From assembly GCF_964340395.1 (NCBI RefSeq), contig NC_135555.1, positions 19,848,947 to 19,912,946 on the forward strand: a stretch of DNA of 64,000 nt, given 5' to 3'. Position 1 is the first letter of the stretch. Each line of letters opens with the position of its first letter. Below are positions 14,901 to 29,600 of the stretch, piece after piece. The position numbers were made by a program, and so were the translations under genes. Source of the DNA: Glandiceps talaboti. Its lineage: Eukaryota; Hemichordata; Enteropneusta; Spengelidae. A model generated the notes under the pieces. It saw nothing but the letters and a program-made list of their open reading frames with translations, was not told where the DNA came from and searched no databases.

Positions 14901-17900
14901 GGATACCTTATCCATTTTATCATCATCTTTGGGAGTATTAAATGGGTACCATGTCTATTACATCATCATCTTAGGGAGTATTAAATGGATACCTTATCCA
15001 TTTTATCATCATCTTAGGGAGTATTAAATGGGTACCATGTCTATTTTATCATCATCTTAGGGAGTATTAAGTGGGTACCTTGTCTATTTAATCATTCTGG
15101 TGTGCTGCAAGTGTTTGTATTCATAATTTGTCTGTATCAGGAGTTATGGAGGGTCACTAAACTTTATAGGCTAATTTGATGGAGTTAGGTGTATCAGCCT
15201 CATCAGTTCTCCTATAATTTCCTCCAATAAACAAGAGTGGTTTTAATACCCCATGGCCAAAATAACGGCAATAGGCATCACTGAGCTTACACACTCTGTA
15301 TTCAAATCACTGCAAAATGCCTACCAATCCTAAACGATAGTGATATATCCTTCGATGCACTTGAAGGAAATATCATCATCCACACTTTTAAAGTTTTATT
15401 CTGGACAAGATAATCAATTGCTTCACCTTGAAGTTGTACAAAATATTCATTGAAACTATTTTCAATTATTAAGTAAAACGGGGAAAAGGTCACTTTGTAC
15501 GTTTTACAACTTGGAAAACTTGTAACTTAAAGCTCGATTCTTAGATTTTTTATAAAAAAAATTCAGCTTAAAGAATTTTTAATTTCAATTTAGAAGTTTA
15601 GCTAAACATACTTAACAATTACATATCTTTTAGAATTCCCTGCTTTCTGCTTTTTATGTCCGGATGTCACATGTGACGACAGATTTTTAAGGATAAGCAA
15701 ATAATCATAAAAATACTCAAGTTTTAAATGGTACAGTTTTTTTTTAAATTTACTAATATTCATTTATTTTTTATTAATTTTTTATTAATTTTTTTTTTTT
15801 TTTTTGAGGGGGGGAGTTAGAGATTTTGTCTTAAACAGAAAGCATTCATTTTTCTTTGACAAAACACATAAAAATATTATAAAGTTTGTACAAAAATTTG
15901 CCATAAAATGTTATATCTGTACTCTAACAGCAAGGGAGCGTGTCACTGATGTACATATAAACGCCAGGTAACAATGTGAATAATGTTACTCTGTGTTCAC
16001 AGCCAATTGTTAATAAACTTACTTTTCATCAAGCTCTGCGTTCTAACAATTTCTGACATTGAAATGTGATAGTACATCTAATGTTCATTAAAAAGAAATT
16101 TCTGTCCTGTCTGATCAAACTGCATGACGTGAAAGTTGTGCAAACGCCATAAATATGAAATTTTAAATGGGAAAAAGTGTCAGTTATTATTTACATAATC
16201 CACTTAATGTCAAAATTAAATTCAAACAAATTTTGGCATTCAAATTTGACAGTTATATCCAATAAAATGACACTTCCATCTAATTTAATCATAGAAAGTG
16301 TTATGTAAGTTAGATTTATGCAGACTACATCAAATCATGAACATTTTGAATAAAAATTTTGGTAAGATAGAGCTTGTTGAAAAGTATGTCATATTTATGA
16401 AAACAAATCAGGTTTTTTTTCTTGCTGAACCTATCTACTATCACAACTAAGTAAAAAGTGCACAATTTTGAATTGGAAAATTTTGGCGGGAAAGAGTTTG
16501 TATTGAAGCGTATGACACCCTCATCCCATCAATTGTAAAGAAAACACACTCGCATCTTCTATGGCAGGATTTTTTTCTACTTTTTTTTTTTTTTTTTGCA
16601 AGACAGTGTCACTTCATTTCCTGTGAGAAGACATTAATTGTTGATAGCTCATAGTACCACCTTGGGGCATTCCTACCTATACAGTAATATAATCATTGCA
16701 GTGTGCATGTACTTCTTTTCTTTGTCAATGCCAGTACATACAGCTAAAATGATGTAAGCTTGGTATTTCACTCATGCAATATTACAATTAATACACACCC
16801 TCAGAAAACTTCTAATGTAAAAGAAACAATTATTGTATGTGCCGTGCACAGTGGGGATGAAGAGGTAGTCAAGTTGAAAAGTTAGAAAATAAACAATTCC
16901 AGCCATTAAAATCATCAAGTCCATACTAATGTTTTCATTAGAAGCCAGGTTTTTACTGCATTGTGAAAGAATAACAATGCTTATCTCTGTTCAATGTGAT
17001 TGGGTAAAGGATTCTGCTGTGTTTATTGTGTCTCTGTTATTGTTAGTCTAGAGTTGAAATATGTCTAGCTCTGTGTCAAAAACATAATATCCCATGAGTG
17101 AAACACCAAGCCTACATTATTTTAGCTATATAATCTACAATCACTGTACGTACGTACGTACGTACGTACGTACGTACGTATGTATGTATGTATGTATGTA
17201 TGTATGTATGCTATGATATGGCTTTCAAATTAGATGGAATCTAGTTCATGACTGAAGTACTTACAAGTTACACATCTGTATGTGTATATTTCTACTTTTT
17301 TTATTCCGAAATCCACATTTCGCCCTACCAATGTAGTTATTAGAAGGGGCCACATGGATGAGAACTGGGTATTTATTTGTGATTTTTAATTTATAAAACA
17401 CTTTTAATCATGGCTTTCTATTTGAAAAATAAACGTGAAACAAACATGGACAAAGTCTGTGTTTGTAACTCACTACATTGCAAAAAACTCAAAAAGTGTA
17501 TATAAAAAAAAGTTTGTTATTGTATGTAAAATAACAAAGATTTTACATACTTATTAATCTTTTGCAATTTACTGAGTTACAAACAAGGACTTGGCATACA
17601 TGTATGTTGTTTCACATTGCGTTGTCAAGAAGGAAGCCGTGATAAAATTGTAAAAATCAAAATCAAACCCAATCCTCATCTACATGTATGTAGACACTTT
17701 AAATACTGTTATGTAGTATTTCACATTTCACTTTAAGGTTTTGAACTCTGTCAAAGGAAGGTGAGAAATGTAGTACAGTATTGGCATAGATTTCCGTACC
17801 TAGAGGATAAAAATTAAAACACCATGTAACTAAGGTGGATGTTATCGACTTATCACCCTTAAACAAAACACACTGCATGAATATCACACTACACGTAGCT

Positions 17901-20900
17901 TTGACCTCGTACTCTACTTAAGTCGAAAGGAACGGAAAAAAAATGCATGCACAAAACGCTAAAATCCTATATTTACGTTGAAAGAAACAAAAAATGCATG
18001 CACAAAATGCTAAAATCCATATATTTACGTTAAAAGGAACAAAAAAATGCATGCACAAAAGCTCAAATCCTTCCAAATGGCTTATTAAATACGTACATGT
18101 AGTGTGGCGTTTTATTGTGACGAGAGAACATGTACATGAAAATGTGTCGTCCTGGGCCCGCTCCAAATTATACTGTAAACCTAGATACATGTATTTTCAC
18201 TGCTAGAAAATTTGGTGATTTTACAATTTTCAGCAGGTTTTCAAAAATTACATTTTACTATTTACCAGACTGGTACATTGTGTTCATGTAAAAGAAGGTG
18301 TTTTTGTTTTCCAGTGAAATAAGTCAAAATAAGCCTTTAGTGACAATATCCAGGTTTACAGTATTTCATGGCGTTTATGTTTATACTATCGAATCTCAAG
18401 TACATAGAGCTAGAAACGAATTTGAAACATGAAACCACACGTTACAAGTGTACAATGTAGGAGATACATGTATGCTGGACTTAAGTCACCAAACGATTAC
18501 ATACGTGTATTTCAGCTTAGTAGAAAACTACACTGTATGATATATCACTGTAGATACGGAACGGAAAAAAAAATGTGAAAAGATACAGCAATTTTGTCTT
18601 ATAATAACAACTTGATTATAGGTACGAACACTTTCCTATTACTGGTAAATCAAGCCTCTATTTTCAAAAGCATACTATTCTAATTGAACAAAATTACTAT
18701 GATGACCGTATTATTTGATAATAACGACACGCATTTATGATAAACTCCCTTTCAGATGGTGTATCTTGTAGCATTGTTAGGGTTAGTTTACTAGGGCTTC
18801 CTCTGACATTTATACAGGCTTCCATTCTGACTACTGCCCCAGGCTACGACTATCTGTACGGCTAGCCATGGTGATTTAAACATATGTACTTCTCTTACAG
18901 TTTTATTACTACACATTCTCTTTACCTGAACTCTTACCAAACTACAATATTGCCTGCACTACTGTACAGAAACACTATTCTAAAAATGCTACTTTTGAAA
19001 TGCATGTAAATCATATTCAAATGATCTCATTTGCATATATCCTTTTCATATTGAATTTTATTACTACACATTCTCTTTACCTGAACTCTTACCAAACTAC
19101 AATATGGCCTACACTGCACAGAAACGCTATTCTAGAAATTCTACTTTTGAAATGCATGCAAATCATACTCAAATTAGCTAATTTGCATATATTTATTACA
19201 TAATTAATGTCACTTTTAAGATAAATTGTTTGCGTATTTGGATACAACATCCCCACCCTTTTAACTACTTTTGCATAAACAAATATTATTTTGTTACATT
19301 CAAATTAGCTCATTTGCATATTGTTTAAACCTTGAATATTGAGCGTTTCTAATCAGTCGCAAATTAAAGTACTTGCAAACCTAGTCCTTAGAATATTACA
19401 TTTAATGTAATATTTCCACATCAAAACATACTTAAATGCACATGGTGCTTTCAAATATCAAACATGATATTTTAAATAGCCAAACTGACCATATTCAAAT
19501 GAACTAATTTGCATACTACCATGACAGGGTTTTCTTGAGTTCAGATGTATAAAACTGATAAATTCTAATTTTTCTTATTCTGAAGGACACAAGCTTTGTG
19601 AATTTCTTTTTGTTAATTTTTATCTTGTAATTTTTTTTACCATTGTATCTTCTTTTTTGCATGTATTCGCGATATTGAAAGCTTCCACGAGTGGCAAGAA
19701 AACAATGTTTTGCTTGATTCTTCAGTTTACATCCGATGTGTGTTTTATTTTCGATTAGTATATCAATTACTATAATATCAACAATACTATCAAAATCTAC
19801 AAGCGATTATGCAATGCACAGGAATGCCTTCATGTTTAATACAGATTGGAATGCAATGCAATGCAAATCCAAGGCTAATTTTGATCCACAGTTCAGTACA
19901 GTACAACAGTATCTGCTTCCTGTATTCATGGTTTGGCTTTCATGTCAGTTTATGCACAATACACTTATCACTTTACTCATTTTCAAAAACCAATTTATTT
20001 TCTTACAAATTACACATATGAAGCTCTTCTGAGAAAGTGAAAAAAAAAAGTTGCAGTCATACTGTCATGCCTGAGTTGTCATAGAAACAGATCTATCTTT
20101 CTTTTGAATAGAAGTCATCTCACTTCTGATGTGAAATTGTTACGGAAATTAGGTCTCGACACAAAAATAAACCACGCCATCCTTTCAGATTTACCCTCAA
20201 TTTATGAATATGAAATGATGTCATCAATTTCACCAGATAATACCTATTGATAACATGTGTTTATTTCGTCAAATTGCCATCGTGTTATTATAACCATAAA
20301 TTGTGAGGGAAAACATCATCTTGTAATTGCCAAAGTAATAGACAACATCATTTGTAACCATGACGACGTATCCCCCGAAAACCTGTGTTATTTGTCATCA
20401 ATTTGAACCATTACTGCTTTTTATCCAATTTCCTTTGAATACATGTGTGACTAATTCACTTCATGGTAATGACCTTCGGCGATAATTGAAAGTGATCAGT
20501 TTTTTTCTCCCTGACTTTATATATTGCACAGGAGCAAGGTCCATGACCCCTGGGTCTGTCAATACCTTTAAGCAAATTATACAACATTATCAAGGCTCGA
20601 AGAATATCAATTTACAATTCACACTTTATCATATTTTAATTCTCTTTTCTCTGTTATACACAATTTTTTTGATATTTTTTTTTTCGGATTTCGGTACGGG
20701 ATGTTGGATGAGACTATCCCACTTCAAAAATAAAAAATAAAAATTTCATCAACATTATTTCAATTTAAATCAACTTTATACAAGCAAGGCGTTGTTGTCC
20801 GATGACTCATGTCTATATTTTAATGATACTATTATTTCCAAAGGTGAATCATCCTTCCTGTAGTAGGAAGCCGTTGCCCCACTGATCAAAAACAAATTGT

Positions 20901-22833
20901 ATTTTTTTACTCGTATCTACAGTAATTCATTCATCAGATAATTATTATCATTTTTTACGACCTAAAATCAGCAATTCAAAAACACAATTAATACTTTCAT
21001 ATAAAGAATAAAATAATATACACCAAAAAATAGTTGAGTATATTTTACAGTAAACAACTGTGATGAGATAAAATTGTTGTATAATTGGCTTCATCAAATA
21101 ATAGGTGAAATTTGATGATTCTACACACAAAATTTCTTTCAATGGATGAAGCATATTATATCTATTATATGGACACATAATTCTGAAATTAGCAACTTAA
21201 AGTAATTAATCATCATTCATTGCTGTTACCATAGTTACAGCCACAGTTACACAATCACAAAAAATAACAATATAAACTAATTCTTACGATTATTTCAATA
21301 TTGTCCTTTTTTAGATTAACTAGCTGGCCACGTTCAAAATGCTTTGATTATCTTTCTAAATATCCTTTTTATTTTTTTTGGAAATGAATGCAAGAATTGA
21401 TTACAAAATCTATTAAAATGATACTAAATCTATTAGCCTAGATCTTCCTTCCACTGTTTGTAAAATTGGAGATGTGTATTTTGAAATTGTGAGAAATCTA
21501 AATGTCAATTAGTTCAGAATTTTTGTTGAAAAGTGTTATTTTCTTGTTACCTCATGTTGCATGACAGGGTTTGGTATAATTGTGTTGTTTTGCTGTGTAC
21601 GGTCTGGAGTATTGCTCATACTAAGACCAAACGTTGATATGTCTTCACCCTGTAACAACGCAAGAAAAGAAAAGAAAAGAAAACTTAGTTTTATATCAAA
21701 ACGAACAAAAAAATATTAATGTACTACAACGTTCTTAATTGAAGATAGATTTAACATTTTGTATAAAATCTTCAAGCAGATAATTTTATCGTCTGTTATT
21801 ATGTCGTGTCGATTTATTTCCCTCCAAAATGATATGAAAAGAATTCTTGTTTTTCTGAAAAAATTCTTTAATTTATGCACACATTTTCCCGCCAAAAATT
21901 TGTTGAACAGAATTATTTGTTTTTCTGTAATTTTTTTTTTTACATATCTCATTGTATGCACTTTCGCACCAAATTGTTTGAACCGAATTTCTTGTTTCAT
22001 ATTTTCTTTTTGAAACTCTAGAAACAAATTGTTGTTATCCTCTCACATTTTAGTTATTATCTCCATTTATGCAGTTTCCCATCCAGATCATGTGAACAGA
22101 ATTTCTCGTTTCTCTATAAATTTCTTTCATAACATTTCTCAACATGTGTATTTTCCCACCAACATTTTTGAAACAAAATTCCTGTTTTTGTAAACTAACT
22201 TTTGACAGGATAATATAATCCGATATCATTTCTACATTTTTCCGTCCCTCTAAAATTTCGTAAATTTTGAATAAATATTTTGACTTTTATATTAACATTA
22301 TAAATAATATTATTTAATATTTATTCTAAAATGAAGATAACACTATAAGTCTAGGAATCCCATCAAAAATGAGATGTCGTATGACATTTCTGAAAAACAA
22401 AAAAAAATTTTGGAACAATTTTGGCAGAAAATGCCTGTTGTAAAATACACAGAATATTATCGAGTATGATTAATATTTTCTTTAAATTTAATATGCTGAC
22501 CTTGGAATTTTACAAAACAAAATTATCATCCAAAGTTTAATTATCATAAAAGCCTGGTATCAGAAACTAATTAAATATTTAACAGCTTTTTAATAAAAAA
22601 AAGTTACTGTCTTTGACTCAAGAGACCACCGTTATAATTACCATGAAAACTTAAAGAGGTATAGCTGTATTTGCTGAAATTTTAATATATCAATATTATT
22701 ACACTTGGTATATAAGCCAAACGTTAATTATGTCAGGTTTTATGATGGTAATGTCATTATTGAGTTTCAAATTAATTAAATGGTAATGTGTTGTTTAGAT
22801 GTTATCAAACTCTATCCACTGAAACAGTGAAAG

Positions 22834-22897
<64 letters not shown>

Positions 22898-23455
22898 AAA
22901 TATGTACATGGATGATGTACATGTACATGTATGTACAAACATGTGAACATGTACATGTATACCCTGCTCCATATACCCATGCAGACACACACACACACAT
23001 AAACACATACGTACATGTAGTACATTACACACATTCAAAACTACATACACATTATTACATACATACATTGTACATACATACATACATACATGTACACACA
23101 AAACTACATGTAGTTACATACATACATACATGTACATACATACATACATACATACATACATTGTACACACGTACGTACATACAAAATGTACATACACACA
23201 CACATACATACATACATACATACATACATACATGTACATACGTACGTACGTACGTACGTACGTACGTACATACATACGTACATACATACATACATACACA
23301 CATACATACAGACAGACACACATACATACTTACAGACATACATACATACATACATACATACATACATACATACATGTCCATACGTACGTACGTATGTACG
23401 TACATACATACATACATACATACACACATACAGACAGACAGACACACATACATAC

Positions 23456-23486
<31 letters not shown>

Positions 23487-23518
23487 CATACATACATACA
23501 TACAGACAGACATACACT

Positions 23519-23580
<62 letters not shown>

Positions 23581-26500
23581 CACATTATAAATTTATATAC
23601 ACACACAACTACACACATACATGCAACTGTGTATTGTGGGCAAACATTAAATATAATTCCCATCTGCCACCTTGAATATCATGGGGGCTAAAAATGTACC
23701 TTGCTGTTATATGATACTTCCATGGTTTTACATCAAATATTTGCATGTTAAATTTTGATTAAAAATTAGCTGGAATATGTTTGCTTAGCTCTAAAGAATT
23801 GACACCATAGTCACTCTCTTACACTTCTCTGACCCGCAAGCTTTCCCTAGGAAATTCACAGCAAATAATTTGCAAATGAATAATTAACAAACTGATACAA
23901 TACAGATGAAGAGTACGGTGAGTGTCTATGTACATTTCAATCGAAAGGCAATCAACAAGTAGTGGCAAGTATAACACCAACTACATTTGTACATTGTATT
24001 ATCGAACGAGCATTTTATAATGATAGAATGATTGATAATGGACTTAAAGCTCAGAGGTCATGCGATGCACATCTTCCGGTGCACACACACATTTTGGGAT
24101 GTTAACAAGACTAAAATTCAACATATGATGGTTTTCCATGCAAGCATCATTTGTAATTCTAAGGTATATAAATCTTGGTTTGACCTGTTCACTTTTAGTT
24201 TTACCATTTTGCTCCTTACAAAAGTTTTGAATTTTAGTGTGTAACTCATGTTTGTAAACCTCCCATTAGTAGCTATGAACTCGTAGTCTGTAAACATTCA
24301 CTCAAAATTGTATGATTTATATACGCAAGCCTACAAATAACGCCCGTTCAGATATATTTTTAAAGCATTATTTGTGTCCAACTTAGATGGACATAACGAA
24401 AATGTTATTGCGTGCTTTTTTGTTCCAGAAGTGATGATGTTCTAGATGTGATGCTACAAGTACGTGAAACGCAATTCTCATATTACAGATTTTAATCATC
24501 AATAGACATGTAACGACAACCAGACATACGAAACCTGTAAAAAGTGAATGACCTGTTATTTGATGAAACTCAGTTTATCAGAGCAGTAACAAATTACTTC
24601 CTGTTTAACTCAATGAGTCACTATGTCTCCGTAACTACAAAAGCATAATTCTATTTTCCAAATTAAACACAAACATGGAAATAATGAGAAATCTCGCGGT
24701 TTTCACGGAATATATTATTCTGGTGAATAATTTCTGTTATTTTTTGGAATGAAAAACCTGGATGAGGTGTAATAAATGGTTCATGTTGCTTGAAATTAAT
24801 TCGAAATGTAAGTGTAATTAGATCCTACAAAATTTAAAAAATTAGTAAAAAAAAAAAAAAAAGTAAATAGTTTCATCTTTACAAATTCAATTCAAGTCAT
24901 GGTTGTTCTTAAAAAAAAAGAATGAGCTAAAAATTTGCACATGAAAGAAAAGCAACACAAAATAAAATGGTACATGTATAGTGATGACCTCAAACAGACA
25001 ATATGTTTCATTTGGGTATATACAAAATCGATGTTCCATTCATCAGTGTATGAAAAGCTCGTTCTAAACATCAGGGTTTCTTTTCTAAATGTGAAGCTCT
25101 TTTCAATTTCCATTATAGATAATGAAATGATTGCACCGGTGCTAGGAGAAAGCGTACCAACCACCTGATCATCTTCAAGAACTTTAATCAAATTCATAGC
25201 TGATACATTACAAACAATATAAGTATTGACGCAAAAACGCAAAAAATACATCCTGTGATTTTCCTGGCCAGAACTCGTACATCATTCAGCTAACATACTG
25301 ACGTATCTTCTTAATATACTTAAGAATATCATTTTCAATTAGTGAGCTAATTGGCTTTTATTCTCCATCCCGCATGCTTATTACATTTGTACCTGTCACT
25401 GACACTGTAGTTAAAAAAAATATATCACATTTTAATAATTTTCCAATTTTACGCTTACCGCACTAAGAAATATTAATCTATCTCACTCTCGCCTAAAATA
25501 TGATCTTGTATATAATAATCTCATTTTCAATATTGGCCTCAAATTCTCATAAAAACGCAAACTATCAATTTTTCAACTTTTATTAACGATAAAACATGAC
25601 TGTATTGCGTTACATTTTAAGCAATGTCAGTCTGTTATACAATAAAGTTTAACAGGCCATATGTCACATTTTTATTCATATTTGAAGCTAATTAGCATAT
25701 TACTATATACTTTCCAAGTTAAATCCCTCATTAATATTGACAGAATATTATCGTTTATTATTTCCATAAATTTCCAATTGTGGCTTATTGTCCATCGTGG
25801 TTGATCCATAAATTTTTCACAGAGACGGCAGAAGTGATATCGTACTGGTCTCCATTTTCATCAGAATATACTGCAAAGTACTACTTGGCATCAATCACTC
25901 TCTTGGTGAATTCCCATCCAACGGATTCGGCTTGTCAGTGTGCAATTCGCGTTTGATGAATTGACGCGAGTTTTGGCTGATCCGAAGTCGGCCCAGGTCA
26001 AATTGGAAAGTAATGGTTAATAATACTAGGCAATCCTTTGGGACAGATACTATTACATGTGATACAAAACAATGTGTCAGCCATAATCCAACTCACTGTT
26101 ATTACATGCTTGTACAAAAACTGTATCCCTGAATTGAAATAGGCGTAACATGAAAGTTGACCGAGTCCAGACATTACAACAGAGGTTATGCTATCATTAC
26201 CATCCCATTTACAATGAAAGTGTTTCACTCTAACTTTTCACTCACATATACCACGACACCATACTCTGTTCTTCATCGACACTGTATTCACCTGTCGCAA
26301 AACACAAAACCTGACACAATTTTGAAATAACACACATCCTTCAGGTGTTGATGTATTAGTTATATTGTTAATACAACTCAGGGATCAAACAACACTACAC
26401 TGTAATTGACATCAAATTTATCATGGCAAAAATCATAAATCTTAATTACTAATTACTACATAATATAATATTCCTCAGTAAACATAAATAAATTAGTTAT

Positions 26501-26609
26501 GCTATCGGTAATTGACAGTCTCCTCCTGACTGAATAATTTGATACAAATATGAAATGTACATGTACATGTAGTGTGCTTGGAATTTTTTTTACAAATTTA
26601 ATGTATGAC

Positions 26610-26650
<41 letters not shown>

Positions 26651-29600
26651 TACTTACTCACTCACTCACTCACTCACTCACTCAATCAACCAATTGATCA
26701 GTCAATCAGTCAATCAATAAATCAATCAATCACTCAATAAATCAATCAATTAATCAATCAATCAATCCATCAACCACTGACATTGTACATGTAATTGGGT
26801 ATTAAAACAGAACAGCTGAAGTCCCACAATTGAAAAGAACATCTTATATTAAAACAACAATCACTGTATCAGTTTGTCTCCGACATTGAAAGGTTTCCAT
26901 ATCTTCCACTTAATGTTTGTGGGCAAACAAACAAACAAACAAACAAACAAACAAACAGACAAACAAACACTAATCTCAAGTGAATAACCATTTATCACAT
27001 ACATGTATTTCCACAGAGATACATGTATAGCAACCAATTCTGATGGTTTAGCTTTTATGAATCACAACAAATGTCAACATCAACATATTCAATAATTCAT
27101 TACTTCAGGCTGACATCTCCAAACACAATTTATTTTGTTACTTGTATTGCCATGGTGATGGAATTTCTGTAAAGTGATTTTTGCCAGCGAGATTCTCACT
27201 GTGATGGATGAAAAGGTGTCTAGTTCCCATGGCAACTGGATCCCCCCCCCCCCCACCATCACAAAAGTAACAGTGAATCAAGATTCCACACTATCCTAAT
27301 AAAAAAAAAATGTCATAAAGTAAGACAAACGACTTTCTATAACCCACGATCACGGTCTATAGGAATCTCGGCTAGAATTCAATTTAGCATTTATTTTGAT
27401 GGCTTGGTAAGGGAATGCTTGGTTTGTGGAAAAGATTCATTATGGAAAGTAAATTAACTTAAGTTGATGTAATAGAGGCCCTCTTTCAGAACTACTCTCT
27501 TGTGGACTGGCTGAATGAAAAGATATATAAATAGCAATACACAAGCAATTTCCTTTCCTGCATGTTCATAGAAATTGAAATTCGCCTCTAAATTACCGTG
27601 TCAAGATGCATTTGGCACGAAAAGGTTACATTACATTAAAATCCTTGATGAAGGATATTGACAACGTCATCAAACTTCAATCTTCTGTCAAACTGTAGAC
27701 AATAAACATGAGATTCTGTTCTTGTCTATCACCAAACTACATGGTAGTTGAATGTGTTTTTGCTCCATCCAAAATGCCCCATTTTTTTTTGTTAAAAGTA
27801 ACACTTTCTTTGAAAAATATACAGAATTCTATCAGCAATATTATAAAGCGGGGGTTTCAAACTACGATTTCTTGAAAATGATGATGAATTTACATAATGT
27901 TTTCTTTTGTTATGCAAATTTCAACCCCAGTCAAAATACAGTTTATACAAGTGAGTTGGTTGCTCCGAGTCCTACATGTACATACCGTGTATAGTGTATA
28001 CCGTGTATAGTGTATGCACTAAAATGTCCCTCTTTCTTTAAATTTCATTTTTCCTAACTTCGCTTCTTTGCATATTTTGTGACTTTACCTGCACGAAAGA
28101 AAACATGGTGAAAACGAAATGCTGATTTTGAACACTTTGGGTGTATTGTTTAGATCACAGAACAAACGTTGTAGTTGTGTGTTGTCAAGTCATTCAAAAA
28201 AGAAAGTAAATCCTGTCTAATCTGTTGAAACATGTACGACTTTTTTTCACATGGTAAATTTTAATGTTACATCATAAGTCAAGATATTGATGTACACTCC
28301 TAAAAAACACACGAAAAATTGGAAATTAAACTTACATTCACTTGAAAGGTTGAAAGTTACAGCATCTGATATTGGCTAGATGTAGAACGCTTTTAACCAC
28401 ATGCACAAGTGCCTTAGCATTAGATTAATTGCCAGTTGGTACAAGTGGTTGGGCAATTTTGAACTACATGTACAGGTATTTTGGTACCTGGTTATTGCCA
28501 TACATAATTTTAGAATAATTGTACCGGAACCACACTGTGAACTTTTCCAGAGCAAATGCCCATCTAAAGGTTGGTTTTCAGAGGAAATGTTGATGGTAGA
28601 CTAACGTTTCCTTGCCTTCTCCAAGTAAGTGTTTCATGAAGTGTGATTTTTGAAGGAAAATGCTACGAACCATAAACCGTTGTGAACAAGATATTTTCTG
28701 TAAGCATAGTATCAATTGATGTGTGAAAAGTATATCTCCCCCGTGGCGTGTACACACTTCGTTTTATGACAGGTAGATTTCACAAACGCACTCAGCTCAC
28801 ATTTTTTTGACAATAGACTTCAATTTTGATCTGACAAACGCTCCGAGTGAACTTACGATTAATTTACATCAGTGGAAATGGTCTGTTCATGTATAACCAG
28901 AAATTGTGACAGATTCAAGATGTTGTTACACTACAGTAACAATTGTAACAATTTCACTGGCACATGTATCATGCAAGTTGTCGAACATGTCTTCCCGCTA
29001 AATCGAACTCATCAACTTTTTTTTCATTTTTTTGTAATTTATCGTACAATTACTTAAGATTTTGATTTTCTCAATCAACTTAAGAAAACATAAATATGTC
29101 TTCATCAAATAAATCCAATCTTAACAATTAACGAGGAAGCAGAAAAAAATCTTTCCTTTTTCTTCTTCAATAAAACAACTCTGTAATTCTCTTCTCTATT
29201 ACTTGTACTTTTATGACATGTCTCTCTACTTGTGATTTTTTAACTAAATTTTTGAAAAATCTCTTCCAAAATAATTTTTTGCATGTGTGCCAATTTTGAC
29301 AAAATCTTGAACAAAAATATTGTAATGTACAAAAGGACTGAAGCAGTGAAGGTGAGAGTCCACAATTTAATTTACTTTATCTTTAACTTTGAACTTTTTT
29401 GCTCAACTTCTGAAAAAAAATCAAATCCAAAAACCTTGCGCAACAAAATTTTATCTTCATCCACAAAGTGTCTAAAATTTCGAGCCTCCACCATTTATCA
29501 CAAACAAAAACTGCATTAAGTACGCCAGCACGATACATACTTCATAATCAGTAGCATAAAAAGGGTTCTCTGTTCAGCAGTACAAAAAGAAAACGGCAGG

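Larger units (their letters stand above)
12939..21550 (-). other. TOX intron (8.6 kb)
   Basis: Phase 0, between ...MQHE and TFHTPSLG. No exon seen. It contains a poly-G run near 13818, the 43-bp minisatellite (14500-15110), (TACG)n/(TATG)n, MITE copy 2, a 52-55-bp tandem repeat (17938-18070), a TIR element (18171-18363) and a duplicated segment with octamer-like sites (18901-19520). Confidence 0.85.
21650..29540 (-). other. TOX intron (7.9 kb)
   Basis: Lies between the proposed microexon and the 33-codon exon. It contains a dispersed repeat (21830-22260), a large microsatellite block (22837-23590), AATC and AAAC tracts, and a coding-like relic (25785-26006). No supported exon otherwise. Confidence 0.65.

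Noticed and set aside
22795-23691. ORFs up to 259 codons over the microsatellite block
   Set aside because: The same repeat artefact on both strands.
24892-25251. 119-codon minus ORF with [13 protein letters not shown], echoing the VVGTLKR start of the HMG exon
   Set aside because: Similarity covers only about 15 nt and continues into unrelated, AT-rich sequence; the rest has no motif. Probably coincidence.
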